Assembly (NCBI RefSeq): GCF_035918155.1
Contig: NZ_CP109327.1
Span: 4,340,001 to 4,404,000, forward strand
Direction: 5' to 3'
Length of the DNA stretch: 64,000 nucleotides
Source of the DNA: Streptomyces sp. NBC_01591
Lineage (GTDB): Bacteria > Actinomycetota > Actinomycetes > Streptomycetales > Streptomycetaceae
Both the position numbers and the translations under genes were made by a program. Shown here piece by piece: positions 8,837-16,655 of the stretch (position 1 is the stretch's first letter; every line of letters starts with the position of its first letter). The notes under the pieces were generated by a model. It was not told the DNA's origin, did not search any database, and saw only the letters and a list, made by a program, of their open reading frames with translations.

Positions 8837-10345
8837 CTACAACGTGCGCAACAGCACCGCCGGTTGTTCCACGCAGTCGGCTATGTAGCGCAGGAAGCCG
8901 CCCGCCGTGCCGCCGTCACAGACCCGGTGGTCGAACGTCAGCGAGAGCTGGACCACCTGGCGTACGGCAAGCTCCCCCTGGTGCACCCAGGGCTTGGGCA
9001 CGATCCGGCCGACGCCCAGCATCGCCGCCTCGGGGTGATTGATGATCGGGGTCGATCCGTCGACTCCGAACACCCCGTAGTTGTTCAGTGTGAACGTGCC
9101 ACCGGTCAGCTCCGCCGGGGTCAACCGCCCGGCCCTCGCAGCCTCGGTCAGCCGGGCGATCTCGGCCGCGATCGACTCGGCGTTCCTGGCCTGCGCATCC
9201 CGCACGACGGGCACGACCAGACCCCGCTCGGTCTGAGCGGCGAACCCGAGGTGCACCTCCGGCAGCCGCACGATCTCCCGCGCTTCCAGATCCACCGTGG
9301 CGTTGAGCTCGGGGAACCGGGCCAGCGCTGCGGTGCAGATACGCGCCAGCAGGGCCAGCACCGACACCTTGGGCCCGGCAGCCGGACCACCGGCGCTGTT
9401 CATCGCGGATCTGGCCGCCATCAGCTCGGTGGCATCGGCATCGACCCAGCACGTGGCGTCGGGGATCTCCCGCCGGCTGCGCGACAGCTTGTCGGCGACC
9501 GCGCCCCGTACACCGCGCAACGGAATCCGGTGCGCGGCCGGGCTCGCCGCCGTCCCGAAAGCCGGCTCCGATACCGATACCGACGCCGCCACCGGCTCCG
9601 TAACGGCCTCCGGCGTCGGGACCGCGGTCGGCAGGGAAGCCGCCGTTCCCTCTGCCAGCTCCCTGATCGCGGATTCGACGTCGGCCCGCAGGATCAGCCC
9701 GTCCGGTCCGGAGCCCGACAGCTGCCGCAGATCAAGATCATGCTGCCGCGCCAGCTTCCGTACCAGCGGGGAAACCACAGCCACCGGTCCCGGCGCCGCA
9801 ACCGGCACGGGATCGGGGTCGGGGGCCCGCGCGGGCGCAGGAGCCACAGGCACCCGTGCGGGAACCGTTGCCGTCACGGCTGTGGGACGGACCCGTCGCC
9901 GACGCGCCACCGGTGCGCCCGTCCCGTATCCGACCAGCACATTGCCGGACGACTCCACCTCACCGGAACCGGCCCCGGACCCACGCGAACCGGAACCGGA
10001 GCCGGAACCAGAGCCAGAGCCGGAACCGGAGCCAGGCCCGCTCCCTGTCCTTGCCCCCTCATCCGCCCCTGCATCCGACCCCACCGGCTCCGCCGACCCC
10101 ACCGCGACCGCCACCGTCAACAGCGGTGCCCCGACCGGCAGTTCCGAGCCTTCTTCGCCGAACCGCGCGGTCACCACGCCCCCGTACGGGCACGGTACCT
10201 CCACCATCGCCTTGGCCGTCTCGACCTCGACGACCGGCTGGTCAATGGCGACGACATCGCCGACCTCCACCAACCAGCGCACGATCTCCGCCTCGGTGAG
10301 CCCCTCGCCGAGGTCCGGCAACTTGAATTCGAGTACCTGGGGCAT
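8837..10345 (-). CDS. bkdC: Branched-chain alpha-keto acid dehydrogenase E2 (dihydrolipoyl acyltransferase)
   Basis: Core acyltransferase of the branched-chain keto acid dehydrogenase complex, 502 aa. The N-terminal lipoyl domain has VEVETAKAMVEVPCPY with the lipoylated Lys. Then comes a Ser-Gly/Ala-Pro linker that includes a pure SG repeat. The E3/E1-binding domain follows (SPLVRKLARQHDLDLRQLSG). The catalytic domain ends FDHRVCDGGTAGGFL, carrying the active-site His and Asp. The start ATG at 10345 shares one base with the bkdB stop. The complex supplies isobutyryl-, isovaleryl- and 2-methylbutyryl-CoA for branched fatty acids and polyketides. Confidence 0.93.
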   Translation of the reverse strand: MPQVLEFKLPDLGEGLTEAEIVRWLVEVGDVVAIDQPVVEVETAKAMVEVPCPYGGVVTARFGEEGSELPVGAPLLTVAVAVGSAEPVGSDAGADEGARTGSGPGSGSGSGSGSGSGSGSRGSGAGSGEVESSGNVLVGYGTGAPVARRRRVRPTAVTATVPARVPVAPAPARAPDPDPVPVAAPGPVAVVSPLVRKLARQHDLDLRQLSGSGPDGLILRADVESAIRELAEGTAASLPTAVPTPEAVTEPVAASVSVSEPAFGTAASPAAHRIPLRGVRGAVADKLSRSRREIPDATCWVDADATELMAARSAMNSAGGPAAGPKVSVLALLARICTAALARFPELNATVDLEAREIVRLPEVHLGFAAQTERGLVVPVVRDAQARNAESIAAEIARLTEAARAGRLTPAELTGGTFTLNNYGVFGVDGSTPIINHPEAAMLGVGRIVPKPWVHQGELAVRQVVQLSLTFDHRVCDGGTAGGFLRYIADCVEQPAVLLRTL

Positions 10346-11376
10346 CAGCTCTCCGCCTCCCACTGCAAGCGGGCGACCGCGTCCAGTACCCGGTCCACGC
10401 CCGGGAGATGGTGCCTCTCCTGCATCGGCGGCGGATACGGAATGTCGAACCCGGCGACCCGCAGTACCGGCGCCTCCAGGTAGTGGAAGCAGCGCTCGGT
10501 GACCCGGGCCGCGATCTCTCCGCCCGGACCGCCGAAACCCGAGGACTCATGGACGACGACCGCGCGCCCCGTACGCCGGACGGAAGCAGCAACGGTCTCG
10601 TCGTCGAATGGCACCAGCGAGCGCAGGTCCACGACCTCGAGGTCCCAGCCCTCCTCGACGGCCGCTTCCGCCGCCTCCATGCAGACGGGCAGCGACGGCC
10701 CGTACGTGATCAGCGTCGCGTTGCGGCCCGGCCGCCGGACGACGGCCCGGCCGATCGGCTCCACAGACACCGGCGCCTCGGGCGACCAGTCCGCCTTCGA
10801 CCAGTAGAGCCGCTTCGGCTCCAGGAACACCACCGGATCGTCGGAGGCAATCGAGGCCCTCAGCAGCCCGTACGCGTCCTCGACCGTGGCGGGCGTGACG
10901 ACATGGAGGCCGGGCGTCGCCATGTAGTACGCCTCCGAGGAGTCGCTGTGGTGCTCGACCCCGCCGATCCCGCCGCCGTACGGCACCCGGACCGTGATCG
11001 GCAGCGGCATGGCGCCGGCCGTCCGGTTCCGCATCTTCGCGACATGGCTGATGAGTTGCTCGAACGCCGGATAGGCGAAGGCGTCGAACTGCATCTCCAC
11101 CACAGGTCGCAGCCCGTACATCGCCATGCCCACGGCCGCCCCGAGGATGCCCGCCTCGGCCAGCGGGGTGTCCGTGCAACGGTTGTCGCCGAACTCCTTC
11201 GCCAGGCCGTCCGTGATCCGGAAGACCCCACCGAGTGTGCCGACGTCCTCACCGAGGACATGCACCGTCGGGTCCTGCGCCATCGAGTCGCGGAGCGCCC
11301 GCCCGAGTGCCTGCGCCATCGTGGCGGGCTTGGCCTTCGCCGTCCGCTCTCCGGCCGTCGCCGCTGCCGTGGTCAT
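10345..11376 (-). CDS. bkdB: Branched-chain alpha-keto acid dehydrogenase E1 beta subunit
   Basis: Beta subunit of the thiamine-diphosphate E1 decarboxylase, 343 aa. Family motifs are visible: HVLGEDVGTLGGVFRITDGL, DTPLAEAGILGAAVGMA, PVVEMQFDAFAYPAFEQ and a C-terminal transketolase-like domain with ATLITYG and VVDLRSLVPFD. The ATG at 11376 overlaps the bkdA stop (ATGA) and its own stop overlaps bkdC, so all three genes are translationally coupled. It partners with the alpha subunit encoded just upstream. Confidence 0.94.
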   Translation of the reverse strand: MTTAAATAGERTAKAKPATMAQALGRALRDSMAQDPTVHVLGEDVGTLGGVFRITDGLAKEFGDNRCTDTPLAEAGILGAAVGMAMYGLRPVVEMQFDAFAYPAFEQLISHVAKMRNRTAGAMPLPITVRVPYGGGIGGVEHHSDSSEAYYMATPGLHVVTPATVEDAYGLLRASIASDDPVVFLEPKRLYWSKADWSPEAPVSVEPIGRAVVRRPGRNATLITYGPSLPVCMEAAEAAVEEGWDLEVVDLRSLVPFDDETVAASVRRTGRAVVVHESSGFGGPGGEIAARVTERCFHYLEAPVLRVAGFDIPYPPPMQERHHLPGVDRVLDAVARLQWEAES

Positions 11377-12536
11377 CGCCCTTCCTCCACGTCGTCACAG
11401 CCGTGCTGGTCCTGCTCGGCGTCCAGTTCGACACGCAACCGGGCTTCCTGCTCCCGCAGTTGTGCGGTCTGTTCCGCGTAGACATGGGCGAACAGATCCA
11501 TCGGGTCCAGCACCGGATCGGCGTTCATCCGCTCGCGCAGAGCGGCTGCCATCCGCTCCGCGGCCGCGCGCGCCTCCTCGATCCCGTCGTCGCCGAGCAG
11601 CCCCCGCCCGGTCAGCTCCCGCTCGAGAAGCTGGATCGGGTCGTGCGCACGCCAGGCCTCCACTTCGCTTTCGACGCGGTAACGAGTGGCGTCGTCGGCG
11701 TTCGTATGGGCGTCCATGCGGTACGTCACCGCCTCGACGAGCGTCGGCCCGCCACCGCTCCGGGCCCGCGCCACCGCCTCACCGAGGACCTGGTGCACCG
11801 CGGCCGCGTCGTTCCCGTCCACCAGCCGACCCGGCATCCCGTACCCGACGGCCTTGTGTGCCAGGGACGGCGCGGCGGTCTGCTTCGCCAGCGGTACGGA
11901 GATCGCGAAGCCGTTGTTCTGCACGAGAAAGACGACCGGGGCACGCCAGACGGCCGCGAAATTCAGTGCCTCGTGGAAATCGCCCTCGCTGGTCCCGCCG
12001 TCACCGACCATGGCGAGCGCCACCACGTCGTCACCTTTGAGGCGCGCCGCGTGTGCCAGCCCGACGGCGTGCGGCAGCTGGGTGGCGAGAGGGGTGCAGA
12101 GCGGTGCGATGCGGTGCTCACGCGGGTCGTAACCGGTGTGCCGGTCGCCGCGCAGCAGCGTCAGCGCCTCGACCGGGTCCAGGCCGCGCGCCACTGCCGC
12201 AAGGGTGTCCCGGTAGCTGGGAAAGAGCCAGTCCCGCTCCTCCAGCACCAGCGCGGCCGCTATCTCGCAGGCCTCCTGCCCCGTGCTCGACGGGTAGACG
12301 GCGAGCCGACCCTGCTTGGTGAGGGCGGTGGCCTGCGCGTTGTACCTCCGGCCACGGACCAGTTCCGCGTAGAGCCGCAGCAGCAGCTCGGGGTCGGCGT
12401 CGGCCACGGCATCCGTACCGAGCACGCGGTACGGCTCGGGGTCCGGGAGCAGCGGCGCGGGATCAGTGAGCGGCTTCCAGGCCGGGGGCGGCGTGGGCCG
12501 GTAAGCAGCCGCGCCGGGCAGCTCTTGGACCGTCAT
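11373..12536 (-). CDS. bkdA: Branched-chain alpha-keto acid dehydrogenase E1 alpha subunit
   Basis: Thiamine-diphosphate-binding alpha subunit, 387 aa. The cofactor motif is ALAMVGDGGTSEGDFHEALNFAAVW (GDG followed by about 30 residues to QNN). YRMDAHTNADDATRYR is the conserved phosphorylation-loop region. I chose the ATG at 12536 (MTVQELPGAAAYRP) because a perfect AGGAGG (12545-12550, minus strand) lies eight bases upstream. The open frame to 12668 adds a non-conserved Arg/Pro-rich piece. It is the first gene of bkdABC, divergent from an Lrp-type regulator. Confidence 0.94.
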   Translation of the reverse strand: MTVQELPGAAAYRPTPPPAWKPLTDPAPLLPDPEPYRVLGTDAVADADPELLLRLYAELVRGRRYNAQATALTKQGRLAVYPSSTGQEACEIAAALVLEERDWLFPSYRDTLAAVARGLDPVEALTLLRGDRHTGYDPREHRIAPLCTPLATQLPHAVGLAHAARLKGDDVVALAMVGDGGTSEGDFHEALNFAAVWRAPVVFLVQNNGFAISVPLAKQTAAPSLAHKAVGYGMPGRLVDGNDAAAVHQVLGEAVARARSGGGPTLVEAVTYRMDAHTNADDATRYRVESEVEAWRAHDPIQLLERELTGRGLLGDDGIEEARAAAERMAAALRERMNADPVLDPMDLFAHVYAEQTAQLREQEARLRVELDAEQDQHGCDDVEEGR

Positions 12537-12785
12537 GACAAGCACCTCCTGGCATCGAGGGGTTTCGAGCGGCGTCTGTCGGCATCGGGGGATCGTCCGA
12601 TGCCGAGGGGTGTCGAAATGCTTCGAAATGTCGAGCGCTGTCCGAGGCACGGATGTGGTGCGCCTCACCTACCGATTGTTCGGTCGCGAGCGCATTTTGG
12701 CTACAGGCGACTTCAGCCTGTGGACAAACGGTTCTCCACAGCCTGGGATAGAGGCAGGTCGTCCAAGACAGGGAGGCGGGGGCAC
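12537..12785. promoter_or_regulatory. bkdA / Lrp-regulator divergent control region
   Basis: This 249-base non-coding region contains several symmetric elements. An inverted repeat CGGCATCGG/CCGATGCCG lies at 12580-12605. Two TCGAAATG direct repeats exactly 10 bases apart lie at 12613-12630, suitable for a helical-phase Lrp-type binding array. ACCGATTGTTCGGT at 12671-12684 differs by one base from the operator in front of the paa genes. A perfect DnaA box TGTGGACAA lies at 12719-12727. Confidence 0.6.
12671..12684. promoter_or_regulatory. TetR-type operator, one mismatch to paa operators
   Basis: ACCGATTGTTCGGT is an inverted repeat (ACCGA/TCGGT with a 4-base centre). It matches ACCGATCGTTCGGT at 14005 at 13 of 14 positions. 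It lies 102 bases upstream of the Lrp-type regulator start. Confidence 0.5.
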
Positions 12786-13307
12786 ATGTCAGCTGAACAA
12801 ATGGCCGACGGGGGCGAGGACCCCGGCCAGGTTCCGCCCGCCCGGCCGCTGGATGCCATCGACCGCGGCATCCTGCGACTGCTCCAGACGGACGGCCGCG
12901 CCTCGATACGGTCGGTGGCCGATCGCGTCCATGTGTCCCGGGCCAACGCCTACGCCCGGATCAGCCGGCTCATCGACGACGGCGTGATCCGTGGCTTCAC
13001 CGCGCGCGTGAACCATGAGCGGGCGGGGCAGGGAGCCTCCGCGTACATCACACTCAAGATCGTCCAGAATTCCTGGCGCACGGTGCGAGAGCAGCTCCAG
13101 GCGCTGCCGGGGGCGACCCATATCGCACTGGTCAGCGGCGACTTCGATGTCCTGCTGCTGGTGCACACCCCGGACAACAGGTCGTTGCGCGAACTGGTCC
13201 TGACGAGGATCCAGGCCATCCCGGAGGTGCTCTCCACCCGCACGCTCCTCGTGTTCGAGGAGACGGACCTGACTCCGGGCGCGGACGGACCCACCGAGCT
13301 CGCCTGA
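12786..13307 (+). CDS. bkdR: Lrp/AsnC-family regulator, likely BkdR
   Basis: Feast/famine regulator, 173 aa. The N-terminal winged HTH is at about residues 22-70 (LDAIDRGILRLLQTDGRASIRSVADRVHVSRANAYARI). The C-terminal RAM ligand-binding/oligomerisation domain is at about 85-155 (THIALVSGDFDVLLLVHTPD). In other bacteria an Lrp-type activator responding to branched-chain amino acids sits divergent from the bkd operon, and this arrangement fits exactly; the name is inferred from context. I chose the ATG at 12786 because it follows a GGGAGG stretch. The long open frame upstream of it is a composition artefact antisense to bkdA. Confidence 0.85.
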   Translation: MSAEQMADGGEDPGQVPPARPLDAIDRGILRLLQTDGRASIRSVADRVHVSRANAYARISRLIDDGVIRGFTARVNHERAGQGASAYITLKIVQNSWRTVREQLQALPGATHIALVSGDFDVLLLVHTPDNRSLRELVLTRIQAIPEVLSTRTLLVFEETDLTPGADGPTELA

Positions 13308-13324
13308 GGGCCGTGCGGCCGTCA

Positions 13325-13366
13325 ACAGCTCAAACAGCTCAACGGCTCAATCGGCTCAACGGCTGG
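13325..13366. repeat. Short direct repeats between convergent regulators
   Basis: The gap between the Lrp-type and TetR-type genes holds four to five imperfect copies of an 8-9 base unit (A)CGGCTCAA / CAGCTCAA. No clear hairpin terminator is visible here. Confidence 0.5.
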
Positions 13367-13949
13367 ACCGCATCCCCTCGAAGGCCACGCGAACGAGCGT
13401 GTCCGCCAGCCGCTCCCCGTCGACTCCTCCGTCGGGCAGCGGCCGGTACCACTCCACCAGGGAGTTGACCATTCCGAAGAGCAGCCGTGTCACCAGCCGT
13501 ATGTCCACGTCGGAGCGGAGGTCGCCGTCCGCGACCGCCGCCTTGAGCAGATCGGTCACCCGCTGGTCGAACTCGCGCCGCCGCTCCATGGCCCAGCGCT
13601 CCGTCCTCGTATTGCCCCGTACGCGCAGCAACAGCGTGACGTAGGGCAGCTCGGCTATCAGCACGTCGACGGTGCGACGGGTGACGTACTCGACCCGCTC
13701 GATCGCACGCCCCTGCGTCGCTCCGGGCTCGTCGAGAATTCCGAAGAGCCCGTCCAGCGCCCGGCTGACCGCGCGGCGCAGGAGTTCCTCCTTGCCCGCG
13801 ACATGGTGGTAGATGGACGACTTGGAGATGCCCGCCGCCTTGGAGAGGTGCTCCATGGACGTGCCGTCGTAACCGCGCTCGTTGAAGACACGGACGGCAA
13901 CGGTGAGCAGAGTCTCCGGGGTGTACGTGTCCCGCTTGGCCGTGGTCAT
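13356..13949 (-). CDS. TetR-family regulator, likely of phenylacetate catabolism (PaaR-like)
   Basis: 197 aa. The N-terminal TetR HTH is at about residues 11-57 (LLTVAVRVFNERGYDGTSMEHLSKAAGISKSSIYHHVAGKEELL); the C-terminal ligand domain is variable. It is divergent from paaN, and the same 14-bp palindrome lies in this gap and upstream of paaA, so it probably represses the paa genes and is released by phenylacetyl-CoA. That role is inferred from position and known PaaR proteins. The ATG at 13949 has GGGGAGG upstream. Confidence 0.8.
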   Translation of the reverse strand: MTTAKRDTYTPETLLTVAVRVFNERGYDGTSMEHLSKAAGISKSSIYHHVAGKEELLRRAVSRALDGLFGILDEPGATQGRAIERVEYVTRRTVDVLIAELPYVTLLLRVRGNTRTERWAMERRREFDQRVTDLLKAAVADGDLRSDVDIRLVTRLLFGMVNSLVEWYRPLPDGGVDGERLADTLVRVAFEGMRSSR

Positions 13950-13971
13950 GTCCGTGATCCTCCCCTACCAG

Positions 13972-13980
13972 TTGTCCACA
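13972..13980 (+). promoter_or_regulatory. Perfect DnaA box in tetR/paaN gap
   Basis: TTGTCCACA, the Streptomyces DnaA-box consensus, lies 23 bases upstream of the TetR gene start and 25 bases from the paa operator. Confidence 0.5.
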
Positions 13981-14004
13981 GGTTTGGCGGGCCCCCTTGT
14001 CCCG

Positions 14005-14018
14005 ACCGATCGTTCGGT
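14005..14018. promoter_or_regulatory. paa operator 1
   Basis: ACCGATCGTTCGGT; its reverse complement ACCGAACGATCGGT recurs exactly at 18749-18762 in front of paaA. It lies midway between the TetR gene and paaN starts, as expected for a divergent autoregulated repressor. Confidence 0.7.
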
Positions 14019-14072
14019 TACTCTAACTCTGTCCGCCCGTCCCTGCCCAGCTCGATGAGGAGTTGGTCCGTC

Positions 14073-15773
14073 ATGGCCGCCGAGCTCTCCCCGCACCTGC
14101 TGTCCGAGAAGCACCGCCCCACGCTCGACCAGGCCCTCGACGCGATCCGTACGCGTGCCTACTGGTCCCCGCACCCCGAGCATCCGAAGGCATACGGCGA
14201 GGGCGGCGCCCCCGGCAGCCTGAGCGCCGCCGAGGGCAAGGCCGCCTTCGACGCCGTGCTGAACACCCGGCTCGACCTCGGCCAGCCCGGCACCGACGGC
14301 TGGACGGGCGGAGAGATCTCTCCGTACGGGCCGGAGCTCGGCGTCGAGTATCCGCACGCCGACCTGGACGTCCTGCTTCCGGCGATGCGGGCGGGCATGC
14401 CCGCCTGGCGTGCGGCGGGCCCCGAGACCAGGGCCCTGATCTGTCTGGAGATCCTCGCGCGGATCAGCGCCAGGACCCACGAGTTCGGTCACGCCGTGAT
14501 GCACACCAGTGGCCAGGCCTTCATGATGGCGTTCCAGGCGGGCGGCCCGCACGCCCAGGACCGCGGCCTGGAAGCTGTGGCGTACGCGTACGAGGAGCAG
14601 ATCCGCACGCCGCGGAACGCCGACTGGTCCAAGCCGCAGGGCAAGCGCGACCCGCTCCAGCTGCAGAAGTCGTTCACCGCGGCCCCGCGCGGCATCTCGC
14701 TCCTGATCGGCTGCAACACCTTCCCCACGTGGAACGGCTATCCCGGCCTCTTCGCCTCCCTGGCCACCGGCAATCCGGTGCTGGTCAAGCCGCACCCACG
14801 CGCCGTGCTTCCGCTCGCGCTCACGGTGCAGCTGGCCCGTGAGGTGCTCGCCGATGCGGGCTTCGATCCCAACCTGATCGCCCTGGCCGCCGAACGGCCG
14901 GGCGAAGGCATCGCGAAGCCCCTTGCCCTCCGCCCCGAGATCAAGATCATCGACTACACCGGCTCCACCGCCTTCGGCGACTGGCTGGAGACCAACGCCC
15001 GCCAGGCCCAGGTCTACACGGAGAAGGCCGGGGTCAACACGATCGTCCTCGACTCCACGGACGACTACCGCGGAATGCTGTCCAACCTGGCGTTCTCCCT
15101 CTCCCTGTACAGCGGCCAGATGTGCACGACCCCGCAGAACCTGCTGATCCCCCGGGACGGCATCACCACCGACGCCGGCGACAAGACGTACGACGAAGTG
15201 GTCGCCGACATCGCCGCTGCGGTCACCGGCCTGCTGGGCGACGACGCCCGGGCGAACGCGCTGCTCGGCGCCCTGGTCAACCCCGATGTGAAGGCCCGCC
15301 TGGAGGCAGCCGCGGATCTGGGCGAAGTCGCCCTGCCCTCCCGTGAGGTGGCCAACCCGGAATTCCCCGACGCCGTGGTCCGTACCCCCGTCGTCATCAA
15401 GCTGGACGCCACCAAGCCGGACGACGAGGAGCACTACCTGTCGGAGTGCTTCGGCCCGGTCGCCTTCGCGGTAGCGGTCGACTCGACGGCCGACGCCGTT
15501 GAGCTGCTCCGCCGCACCGTCCGCGACAAGGGCGCGATGACGGTCGGCGCGTACACCACCTCACAGGAGGTGGAACGCGCGGTGGAAGACGTCTGCCTGG
15601 ACGAATCGGCCCAGCTGTCGCTGAATCTGACCGGCGGGGTGTACGTCAACCAGACCGCCGCCTTCTCCGACTTCCACGGCTCGGGCGGCAACCCGGCCGC
15701 GAACGCGGCGCTGTGCGACGGAGCCTTCGTGTCCAACCGCTTCCGCGTGGTGGAAGTCCGCCGCCAGGCATAA
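14073..15773 (+). CDS. paaN: Phenylacetic acid degradation protein PaaN (aldehyde dehydrogenase family)
   Basis: 566 aa. A paaN-type protein of the aldehyde dehydrogenase superfamily, recognised by its N-terminus (LSEKHRPTLDQALDAIRTRAYWSPHPEHPKAYGEG) and the nucleotide-binding core GCNTFPTWNGYPGLFASLATGNPVLVKPHP. The catalytic-type Cys lies in SLYSGQMCTTPQN. In phenylacetate catabolism the aldehyde dehydrogenase oxidises the ring-opened semialdehyde of oxepin-CoA. Unlike the E. coli PaaZ fusion, no hydratase domain is present. The ATG at 14073 has GAGGAG upstream. A strong hairpin follows its stop. Confidence 0.9.
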   Translation: MAAELSPHLLSEKHRPTLDQALDAIRTRAYWSPHPEHPKAYGEGGAPGSLSAAEGKAAFDAVLNTRLDLGQPGTDGWTGGEISPYGPELGVEYPHADLDVLLPAMRAGMPAWRAAGPETRALICLEILARISARTHEFGHAVMHTSGQAFMMAFQAGGPHAQDRGLEAVAYAYEEQIRTPRNADWSKPQGKRDPLQLQKSFTAAPRGISLLIGCNTFPTWNGYPGLFASLATGNPVLVKPHPRAVLPLALTVQLAREVLADAGFDPNLIALAAERPGEGIAKPLALRPEIKIIDYTGSTAFGDWLETNARQAQVYTEKAGVNTIVLDSTDDYRGMLSNLAFSLSLYSGQMCTTPQNLLIPRDGITTDAGDKTYDEVVADIAAAVTGLLGDDARANALLGALVNPDVKARLEAAADLGEVALPSREVANPEFPDAVVRTPVVIKLDATKPDDEEHYLSECFGPVAFAVAVDSTADAVELLRRTVRDKGAMTVGAYTTSQEVERAVEDVCLDESAQLSLNLTGGVYVNQTAAFSDFHGSGGNPAANAALCDGAFVSNRFRVVEVRRQA

Positions 15774-15786
15774 CCTCAGCCCCTCG

Positions 15787-15822
15787 CCCGCTCCTCGGCC
15801 CCTCCGGCGTCCGAGGAGCGGG
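15787..15822. terminator. Bidirectional terminator between paaN and trmH-like gene
   Basis: Perfect 12-bp stem CCCGCTCCTCGG (15787-15798) / CCGAGGAGCGGG (15811-15822) with a 12-base loop, in the gap between convergent genes. Confidence 0.75.
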
Positions 15823-15848
15823 GGTCCGGGCCCGAGGGCCCGCACCGT

Positions 15849-16655
15849 CTAGCTGCCCGCCTCAGGAATCTCCGCATACCGCTGCACCCACGCATGCATG
15901 GCAATGGCGGCCGCGGCCCCCGCGTTGATCGACCGCGTCGACCCGAACTGCGCGATGGAGCACACCATCGCCGCGTGCTTACGGGCTTCCTCGGTGAGCC
16001 CGGGCCCTTCCTGCCCGAAGAGCAGTACGCAGCGCCGCGGTAGCTCGGTCCGCTCCAGCGGCACCGCCCCCGGCAGATTGTCGATCCCGATGATCGGCAG
16101 GCCCTCGGCCTCCGCCCACGCGGTCAGCGACTCCGTGTCGGGGTGGTGCTGCACATGCTGGTACCGGTCGGTGACCATCGCACCACGCCGGTTCCAGCGC
16201 CGCCGCCCCACGATATGGATCTCCTTGGCGAGGAAGGCGTTCGCCGTGCGCACCACGGAACCGATATTGAAGTCATGGCCCCAGTTCTCGACGGCCACGT
16301 GGAAGTCGTGCCGCCGCAGATCCAGATCGGCGACGATCGCCTCCCGGGTCCAGTACCGGTAGGCATCACCCACATTGCGCCGGTCGCCGCCGGCGAGCAG
16401 CTCGGGTTCGTACCGCTCGTCCACGGGCCAGGGCAGCGGGTGTGGTCCGACGCCGATCTCCGTACCGAACCCGTCGTCGTACTGCATCGGTTCCGCGGAC
16501 GGACCGGGTTCCTCCGACGGACCGGGCTCCTCCGACGGACCGGGCTCCGCCGCCACGGGCACGGCGGGCGCCTCGATCCCGACAACCTCCTCGATCAACG
16601 ATTCCCCGCCGCTGCTGCCTGCGCTGCCCGTGCTGCCACTCTCACTACTACTCAC
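15849..16655 (-). CDS. TrmH/SpoU-family RNA 2'-O-methyltransferase
   Basis: SPOUT-class methyltransferase, 268 aa. The three family motifs are present: NIGSVVRTANAF (motif 1, about residue 131), VLLFGQEGPGL (motif 2) and IAQFGSTRSINAGAAAAIAMHAW (motif 3, knotted SAM-binding end). It should methylate ribose 2'-OH in tRNA or rRNA; the target is unknown. The first 60 residues are acidic and low-complexity with GPSEEP repeats. The GTG start at 16655 overlaps the HTTM gene stop (GTGA), making it the last gene of a three-gene coupled operon. Confidence 0.87.
   Translation of the reverse strand: MSSSESGSTGSAGSSGGESLIEEVVGIEAPAVPVAAEPGPSEEPGPSEEPGPSAEPMQYDDGFGTEIGVGPHPLPWPVDERYEPELLAGGDRRNVGDAYRYWTREAIVADLDLRRHDFHVAVENWGHDFNIGSVVRTANAFLAKEIHIVGRRRWNRRGAMVTDRYQHVQHHPDTESLTAWAEAEGLPIIGIDNLPGAVPLERTELPRRCVLLFGQEGPGLTEEARKHAAMVCSIAQFGSTRSINAGAAAAIAMHAWVQRYAEIPEAGS

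Noticed and set aside
8786..10483. 565-codon plus-strand frame opposite bkdC
   Set aside because: Antisense of the lipoyl and linker regions, no domain, Arg/His-rich.
11235..12785. Extension of the Lrp-type gene 517 codons upstream
   Set aside because: It is antisense to bkdA; the HTH domain begins only after the ATG at 12786.
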